The position numbers and the translations under genes are program-made. Below, one piece after another: positions 59,394 through 64,000 of a stretch of 64,000 nucleotides of DNA. The notes below the pieces were generated by a model. That model was not told the origin of the DNA. It saw only the letters and a list, made by a program, of their open reading frames with translations, and did not search any database. How positions within the stretch are numbered: the first letter of the stretch is position 1; each line of letters starts with the position of its first letter. The stretch covers positions 91,156-155,155 of the forward strand of contig JAHFUR010000005.1 of the NCBI GenBank assembly GCA_023264995.1. Reading direction: 5' to 3'. The DNA comes from Acidimicrobiia bacterium (GTDB lineage Bacteria; Actinomycetota; Acidimicrobiia; Acidimicrobiales; AC-14).

Positions 59394-59993
59394 GTGCCCG
59401 ACCCCTCTGACGTCCCCCAGGCGGAGGAGGCGCAGGAGCCCGAGGCTCCCGCGTCTCCGCCGCCGGCGGACGCGTCGATCACCACGGGCCCGCCGGTGGA
59501 AACCGCCGGGAGCGAGGAAGTGACCGAGGACGACCTCGACCACGAGGAGCTCGAGATCTCCGAGCTCGAAGCGCAGCTGCTGGAAGACATGGACCGCCTC
59601 CAGTCGGAGCGCAACGACTACCTCGACCAGCTCCTGCGGACGCGCGCCGACTTCGACAACTACCGCAAGCGCATCGTGAAGCAGCAGTCCGAGCACCAGG
59701 AGCGGGCCGCTGAGTCCCTCGTGGTCAAGCTGCTCGACGCCCTCGACACCTTCGAGCTGGCCGTGGCCCACGGCCAGGGCTTCGAGCAGGTGCACGAGAT
59801 GCTGGTCACGACCCTGGTCAAGGAAGGCCTGGAACGCATCGACCCGGCGGGCGCGGCGTTCGACCCCAACGAGGCCGATGCCGTTGCCCACGAGGCCGGC
59901 GACGGTGGCCCCGTCGTCGCCGAGGTCCTGCGGCCCGGGTACCGCTGGAAGGGGCGGGTCCTCCGGCCTGCCATGGTGAAGGTCCGAGGGTAG
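59394..59993 (+). CDS. grpE: Nucleotide exchange factor GrpE
   Basis: 199 aa from GTG 59394, 6 bases after the dnaK stop. A long acidic N-terminal tail is followed by a coiled coil (HEELEISELEAQLLEDMDRL to NDYLDQLLRTRADFDNYRKR) and the beta-domain LRPGYRWKGRVLRPAMVKV, the usual GrpE C-terminus. It releases ADP from DnaK. Confidence 0.97.
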   Translation: MPDPSDVPQAEEAQEPEAPASPPPADASITTGPPVETAGSEEVTEDDLDHEELEISELEAQLLEDMDRLQSERNDYLDQLLRTRADFDNYRKRIVKQQSEHQERAAESLVVKLLDALDTFELAVAHGQGFEQVHEMLVTTLVKEGLERIDPAGAAFDPNEADAVAHEAGDGGPVVAEVLRPGYRWKGRVLRPAMVKVRG

Positions 59994-60002
59994 GCCCGCA
60001 CC

Positions 60003-61157
60003 ATGGCCCCGCAGCGGGAGTGGTTCGAGAAGGACTACTACAAGGTGCTCGGGGTGCCTCAGTCGGCCTCCGACACCGAAATCCGCCGCGCCTACCGGAA
60101 GCTGGCCAAGGAGAACCACCCCGACGCCAACCCGGGCAAGGAGGAGCGCTTCAAGGAGATCTCGGCGGCCTACGACGTGCTCTCCGAGCCGGCCAAGCGC
60201 AAGGAGTACGACGAGGTCCGCCGGCTCGGGCCCATGGCCGCCGGCGGCCCCGGCGGCCCCGGCGGTCCCGGAGGCTCGCCGTTCAACGTCCGCTCCGACA
60301 CCTTCCGCACCGACAACCTGGGCGACATCTTCGGCGACATCCTCGGGCGCTTCGGCGGGGGCGCCCCCGGGGGCGCTCGGGGCCGTCCCACCGCCACCGC
60401 CGGCCAGCGGGGCGAGGACGTGGAGGCCGAGCTGCACCTGTCCTTCCTGGACGCCCTCAACGGGGTGACCACCTCAGTCAACGTCACCAGCGAGGCCACC
60501 TGCAGCACCTGCCACGGCAGCGGCGCCGCCCCGGGCACCACGCCGATCGTGTGCTCGCGCTGCGGCGGGCGGGGCGTGACGTCGGAGAACCAGGGCCTGT
60601 TCTCCTTCAGCCGAGCCTGCCCGCAGTGCGCGGGCCGGGGGATGACCGTGGAGACCCCGTGCCCGACGTGCCGGGGCGGCGGCGTCGAGACGCGACCTCG
60701 CCAGGTGAAGGTCCGCATCCCCGCCGGCGTCGACGACGGCCAGCGCATCCGGGTGAAGGGCCGGGGCAGCCCGGGCCGCACCGGGGCGCCGCCCGGCGAC
60801 CTCTGGGTCACGGTCAGGGTGGCGACCCACGACATGTTCGGGCGGAAGGGCCGCAACCTCACGCTCACCGTGCCCATCACCTTCGCCGAGGCCGCCCTGG
60901 GCGCCGAGGTCACCCTCCCGACCATCGACAGCACCGTCGTCCTCCGCGTTCCCCCCGGCACCCGTTCGGGCCGCACGTTCCGAGTCAAAGGCCGAGGTGT
61001 CGCTGACGACAAGGGGGCGGGTGACCTGCTCGTCACCGTCGAGGTGAGCGTCCCCACCAAGCTTTCGCCGGCCGAGCGCGAGGCCATCGAAGCGCTGGCC
61101 TCCGCGTCCACCGGCTCGCCGCGGACCCACCTCGACGCCAAGACCAGGGGTGCCTGA
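60003..61157 (+). CDS. dnaJ: Chaperone DnaJ (type I)
   Basis: 384 aa, ATG 60003. J-domain DYYKVLGVPQSASDTEIRRA with HPD in KENHPDANPG, a Gly/Pro-rich region, four CxxCxGxG zinc repeats (CSTCHGSG, CSRCGGRG, CPQCAGRG, CPTCRGGG) near residues 165-230, and the C-terminal peptide-binding domains. All parts of a type I DnaJ are intact. The hspR start overlaps its stop. Confidence 0.99.
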   Translation: MAPQREWFEKDYYKVLGVPQSASDTEIRRAYRKLAKENHPDANPGKEERFKEISAAYDVLSEPAKRKEYDEVRRLGPMAAGGPGGPGGPGGSPFNVRSDTFRTDNLGDIFGDILGRFGGGAPGGARGRPTATAGQRGEDVEAELHLSFLDALNGVTTSVNVTSEATCSTCHGSGAAPGTTPIVCSRCGGRGVTSENQGLFSFSRACPQCAGRGMTVETPCPTCRGGGVETRPRQVKVRIPAGVDDGQRIRVKGRGSPGRTGAPPGDLWVTVRVATHDMFGRKGRNLTLTVPITFAEAALGAEVTLPTIDSTVVLRVPPGTRSGRTFRVKGRGVADDKGAGDLLVTVEVSVPTKLSPAEREAIEALASASTGSPRTHLDAKTRGA

Positions 61158-61545
61158 GATGGCGGCCCTCGGCAGCGCGCCCGACCGGGGCGTCTACGTG
61201 ATCTCGGTGGCGGCCGAGCTGGCGGGCGTCCACCCCCAGACCCTGCGGATCTACGAGCGCCGGGGCCTGCTCGACCCGGCCCGCACGGGCGGGGGCAGCC
61301 GGCGCTACAGCCAGCGCGACATCGACCGGCTCCGCCGCATCCACGAGCTCACCGAAGCCGGCCTGAACCTGGCCGGGGTCAAGGCGGTGATGGAGCTGGA
61401 GGACGAGGTCGTGCGGCTCCGCCGCCAGCTCAACGACGTCATCGCCGACGCCCGCGACGCGGTCGAGCGAGTGCACCGCCAGTACCGCCGGGAGCTGGTG
61501 CCGATCAAGCAGACGCCGGCGCCCTACACCAAGCCCCGGCGCTAG
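61150..61545 (+). CDS. hspR: HspR, MerR-family heat-shock repressor
   Basis: 131 aa from GTG 61150 (overlapping dnaJ by 8 bases); ATG 61159 gives 128 aa. MerR-type winged HTH: GVYVISVAAELAGVHPQTLR, IYERRGLLDPARTGGGSRRY, SQRDIDRLRRIHELTEAGLN, then a coiled coil VVRLRRQLNDVIADARDAVE. It represses the operon through the HAIR-like box upstream of dnaK, with DnaK as co-repressor in related bacteria, so the operon is feedback-regulated. Confidence 0.95.
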   Translation: MPEMAALGSAPDRGVYVISVAAELAGVHPQTLRIYERRGLLDPARTGGGSRRYSQRDIDRLRRIHELTEAGLNLAGVKAVMELEDEVVRLRRQLNDVIADARDAVERVHRQYRRELVPIKQTPAPYTKPRR

Positions 61546-61618
61546 CCGCACCCGCCGGCGGGGGCCCGGCCCGGCCGGTGTGCACCCCCCACCCCGCCAG
61601 ATGCGAGAGGATCAGGGG

Positions 61619-64000
61619 ATGCGTCGAACGGGTCTACCTCGCCGCGCCGTCGTTCTGCTGCTCCTCGGGCTGGTCCTGGCCCCGGCCACGGTCACCACCT
61701 TCTCCCTCCTCCGGCGCCCCGGTGCGCCGGCCGCCACCGCCGCCCGGGCCGACGACGTGCTCGCCACTCTCCCCCTCTCCTTCGAGCCTGCGGGCGACAA
61801 CGGGTTCGCCGTTCGCGGCCCCGGCTACTCCCTCCGCCTCACGGGTGCCGCCGCCTCCATCGATGTCGGCGGGGCGTCGTTCCGGCTTCGCCCGGCCGGG
61901 CCGCTCGCCGACCCGGCGGCCACCCTGGTGGGCGACCAGCCGCTGGCGGGCACGGTCAGCCGGTTGACCGGCAACGACCCGGCCCAGTGGCAGTCCGGGC
62001 TGCCCACCTTCGCTCGGGTCGAGGCCCGGCAGGTGTGGCCGGGCATCGACATGGTGTGGCACGGCGACGGCCGCCGCCTCGAGCACGACATGGTGGTGGC
62101 CCCGGGCGCCGACCCGGCGGTGGTCACCTTCGACGTCGAGGGTGCCCGGGCCATCACGCTGTCCCCCGCCGGTGACCTCACCCTGGACCTTGGCACCACG
62201 AGCGCGGTGCTGGCCCGGCCGGTCGTGTACCAGGACGACGGCGGGCGGCGGCGCCCCGTGGCGGGCGCGTTCACCGTGCCCGGCCCGTCGAGCATCGGCT
62301 TCCAGGTCGGCTCCTACGACACCGGCCTGCCGCTGGTGATCGACCCGACCCTCGTCACGTCGACGTTCCTGGGCGGCATCGGGACCGACGCCGGCTACGC
62401 CATCGCCGTCGACGCCCAGGGCAACACCTACGTCACGGGGTCCACCGAGTCCACCGACTTCCCGACCAACACGCCCCTGCAGGCCACCCAGCTCGTCGCC
62501 GGGACCCCGTCCAGCGACGTGTTCGTGAGCAAGATCAGCCCCGACGGCTCCCGGCTGATCTGGTCGACCTACCTGGGCGGCCGGGGCCGCGACACCGGCT
62601 ATGCCATCGCCGTGGCGGCCGACAGCTCGGTCTACGTCGGCGGCGTCACCGAGTCGCCCGACTTCCCGGTGGCCCGAGCGGCCCAGAACGTCTACGGCGG
62701 TGGCCCGAGCGATGCCTTCGTCGTCCGGATCACCCCCAACGGGACCGCGGTCGAGTTCTCGACGGTCGTCGGCGGCAGCGGGACCGACCGGGCCCGGGGC
62801 CTGGCCCTCGATGCGTCCGGGAACGCGTACCTCACCGGCTCGACCAGTTCCACGGACTTCCCCGCGGTCAACCCGCAGCAGCAGGGGCCCTTCCGGGCCG
62901 ACGACCTTGACGCCTTCCTGGTCAAGGTGCCGGCCACCGGCGGTGCGTTCGGCTTCGCCACCCGCCTCGGCGGGAGCAACGACGACCGGGCCCTGGCCGT
63001 TGCCGTCGACAGCCAGGGCGACGCCATCATCACGGGCGACACCCTCTCGCCCGGCTTCCCGACCGTACGGCCGCTCCAGGCCACGTTCGGGGCGAGCGCC
63101 GGCGGCGCGGCCGGGACGGTCCCGGACGCGTTCGTCGCCAAGTACAACCCCACCGGCTCCACCCTGCTCTACTCCACGTTCCTCGGGGGGAGCGACTTCG
63201 ACCAGGGCACCGCCATCGCGGTCGACGCCTCCGGCGCGGCCTACGTCGCCGGCAACACCAACTCCCCGAACTTCCCGACGGTGAGCCCGCTCCAGGCCGC
63301 CAAGGGCGGCGAGCCCGACGCGTTCGCCGTCAAGATCGACCCGCAGGGCACCTCCCTCGTGTACTCCACCTACATCGGCGGCGCCGGCGCCGATGGGGCC
63401 AACGGGATCACCGTCGACAAGACGGGGGCAGCCATCCTCGTCGGCACCACCGGCTCGGCGAACTGGGCCACGGTCAAGCCCGTCCAGGCCACCAAGGGAG
63501 GGACCGACGACGCCTTCGTGCTCAAGCTCGACTCCACCGGCCGCGGCCCCCTCTTCTCCACCTTCCTCGGCGGTCGGGAGTCGGAGGCCGGCACCGGTGT
63601 GGCCCTCGACAACCAGGGCGGCGTCCACGTCGTCGGCCTGACCGGCTCGGCTGACTTCCCTTCGGTCAAGCCGGTCCAGGGCTCGCGGCCCGCCACCGGC
63701 GGCGACGCGTTCGTCGCCAGCCTGGAGCTGGTCGACGCCGCCGCCCCCACCACCAGCGTCGCCGCCGCGCCGGCGCTGGCCTCCTCGTCCTCCAGCCAGC
63801 ACGACCGCCGGGTGAAGATCCTCGGCTTCGTGACCTTTGCCCTCCTGCTGGCCGCCGGGCTGCAGACCGTGATCCTGCGCCGCCGCTCGCCGGCGCCGGC
63901 GGGCGGCGGCGCCCGACCGAGGTCGAGCGCCTCGCCGCCGGCCTCAGGTCGGCCTACCGGCACCGGCGCCGGCGCCAGCGCCAAGAAGGCCGGCGCCAGC
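61619..64000 (+). CDS. SBBP-repeat beta-propeller surface protein (3' end outside window)
   Basis: 794 codons to the window edge, ATG 61619 with AGAGG upstream. Signal peptide MRRTGLPRRAVVLLLLGLVL, a DUF7948-like N-terminal domain (RVEARQVWPGIDMVWHGDGR), then at least seven SBBP repeats such as TFLGGIGTDAGYAIAVDAQG, TYVTGSTESTDFPTNTPLQ, YLGGRGRDTGYAIAVAADSS and FLGGSDFDQGTAIAVDASG. A membrane helix (ILGFVTFALLLAAGLQTVIL) and a Pro/Ala-rich basic tail follow near the edge. It is a large exported propeller; the ligand or role is unknown. Confidence 0.85.
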   Translation, partial: MRRTGLPRRAVVLLLLGLVLAPATVTTFSLLRRPGAPAATAARADDVLATLPLSFEPAGDNGFAVRGPGYSLRLTGAAASIDVGGASFRLRPAGPLADPAATLVGDQPLAGTVSRLTGNDPAQWQSGLPTFARVEARQVWPGIDMVWHGDGRRLEHDMVVAPGADPAVVTFDVEGARAITLSPAGDLTLDLGTTSAVLARPVVYQDDGGRRRPVAGAFTVPGPSSIGFQVGSYDTGLPLVIDPTLVTSTFLGGIGTDAGYAIAVDAQGNTYVTGSTESTDFPTNTPLQATQLVAGTPSSDVFVSKISPDGSRLIWSTYLGGRGRDTGYAIAVAADSSVYVGGVTESPDFPVARAAQNVYGGGPSDAFVVRITPNGTAVEFSTVVGGSGTDRARGLALDASGNAYLTGSTSSTDFPAVNPQQQGPFRADDLDAFLVKVPATGGAFGFATRLGGSNDDRALAVAVDSQGDAIITGDTLSPGFPTVRPLQATFGASAGGAAGTVPDAFVAKYNPTGSTLLYSTFLGGSDFDQGTAIAVDASGAAYVAGNTNSPNFPTVSPLQAAKGGEPDAFAVKIDPQGTSLVYSTYIGGAGADGANGITVDKTGAAILVGTTGSANWATVKPVQATKGGTDDAFVLKLDSTGRGPLFSTFLGGRESEAGTGVALDNQGGVHVVGLTGSADFPSVKPVQGSRPATGGDAFVASLELVDAAAPTTSVAAAPALASSSSSQHDRRVKILGFVTFALLLAAGLQTVILRRRSPAPAGGGARPRSSASPPASGRPTGTGAGASAKKAGAS

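Noticed and set aside
61634-63802. A 722-codon minus-strand frame opposite the SBBP protein
   Set aside because: Antisense shadow of the repeats; no domain and no ribosome site.

Overview
The window is a GC-rich stretch (roughly 70% GC by eye) of an actinobacterial chromosome. The lineage evidence is an F420-type luciferase-like oxidoreductase, a dnaK-grpE-dnaJ-hspR operon behind an HspR/HAIR-like operator, a bacterial Ku/ATP-ligase/LigD-polymerase set, a PAC2-family protein, an lhr-nei2 type pair, many GTG starts, GTGA/ATGA gene overlaps, and many start codons 6-8 bases downstream of a TANNNT -10 element (leaderless signature). Several secreted proteins resemble families I associate with Acidimicrobiia. 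The class-level placement is inference.

Layout. 1-5.1 kb: partial F420-type oxidoreductase, a drug-type ABC exporter (ATPase plus permease) divergent from a MarR regulator, a UdgX-like uracil-DNA glycosylase, a CDF metal transporter and a small cupredoxin lipoprotein. 5.1-10.4 kb: thiC behind a TPP riboswitch, a membrane-anchored SGNH hydrolase and a DUF2510 protein. 10.5-13.8 kb: heme genes hemE-hemH-hemY with overlapping ends. 13.8-15.6 kb: a complete insertion sequence inserted at a CTAG that supplied the stop codons of both flanking genes. 15.6-17 kb: two secreted proteins. 17-20 kb: an NHEJ operon (ligase, Ku, polymerase) with a copy of a 50-bp palindromic element at each end, in inverted orientation. 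20-23.3 kb: ABC exporter plus two-component system. 23.4-27 kb: an Nfu_N-HEAT protein coupled to a condensation-like acyltransferase, and a DUF2087 regulator. 27-33 kb: peptidoglycan-binding protein, double cupredoxin, radical SAM protein, P450, and an Lnt-like protein with Ser at the catalytic Cys position. 33-36.5 kb: DUF952, then a glycosyltransferase-methyltransferase-alpha/alpha-barrel operon. 36.7-39.3 kb: two ABC-2 permeases and an ATPase. 39.4-44.4 kb: lipoprotein metalloprotease, GNAT, CBS-citrate synthase, MFS, Fpg/Nei. 44.4-48.8 kb: lhr. 48.8-57.4 kb: PAC2, a Phd/PIN toxin-antitoxin pair, M1 peptidase, and small conserved actinobacterial genes. 57.5-61.5 kb: the heat-shock operon. 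61.6-64 kb: the start of a large SBBP-repeat surface protein running off the window.

Genes are tightly packed and often coupled by 4-8 base overlaps. No defence island, CRISPR array, tRNA or rRNA was recognised. The most unusual feature is recurrent: three separate same-strand gene junctions (near 1.6, 35.4 and 57.1 kb) carry perfect tandem duplications of 29, 50 and 30 bp. Each unit is a complete micro-ORF joined to its neighbours by stop/start overlap, or by a 9-nt gap in the third case. Two families of long palindromic elements (a 50-bp element, 2 copies; a 46-bp hairpin, 3 copies) are a second unexplained layer.
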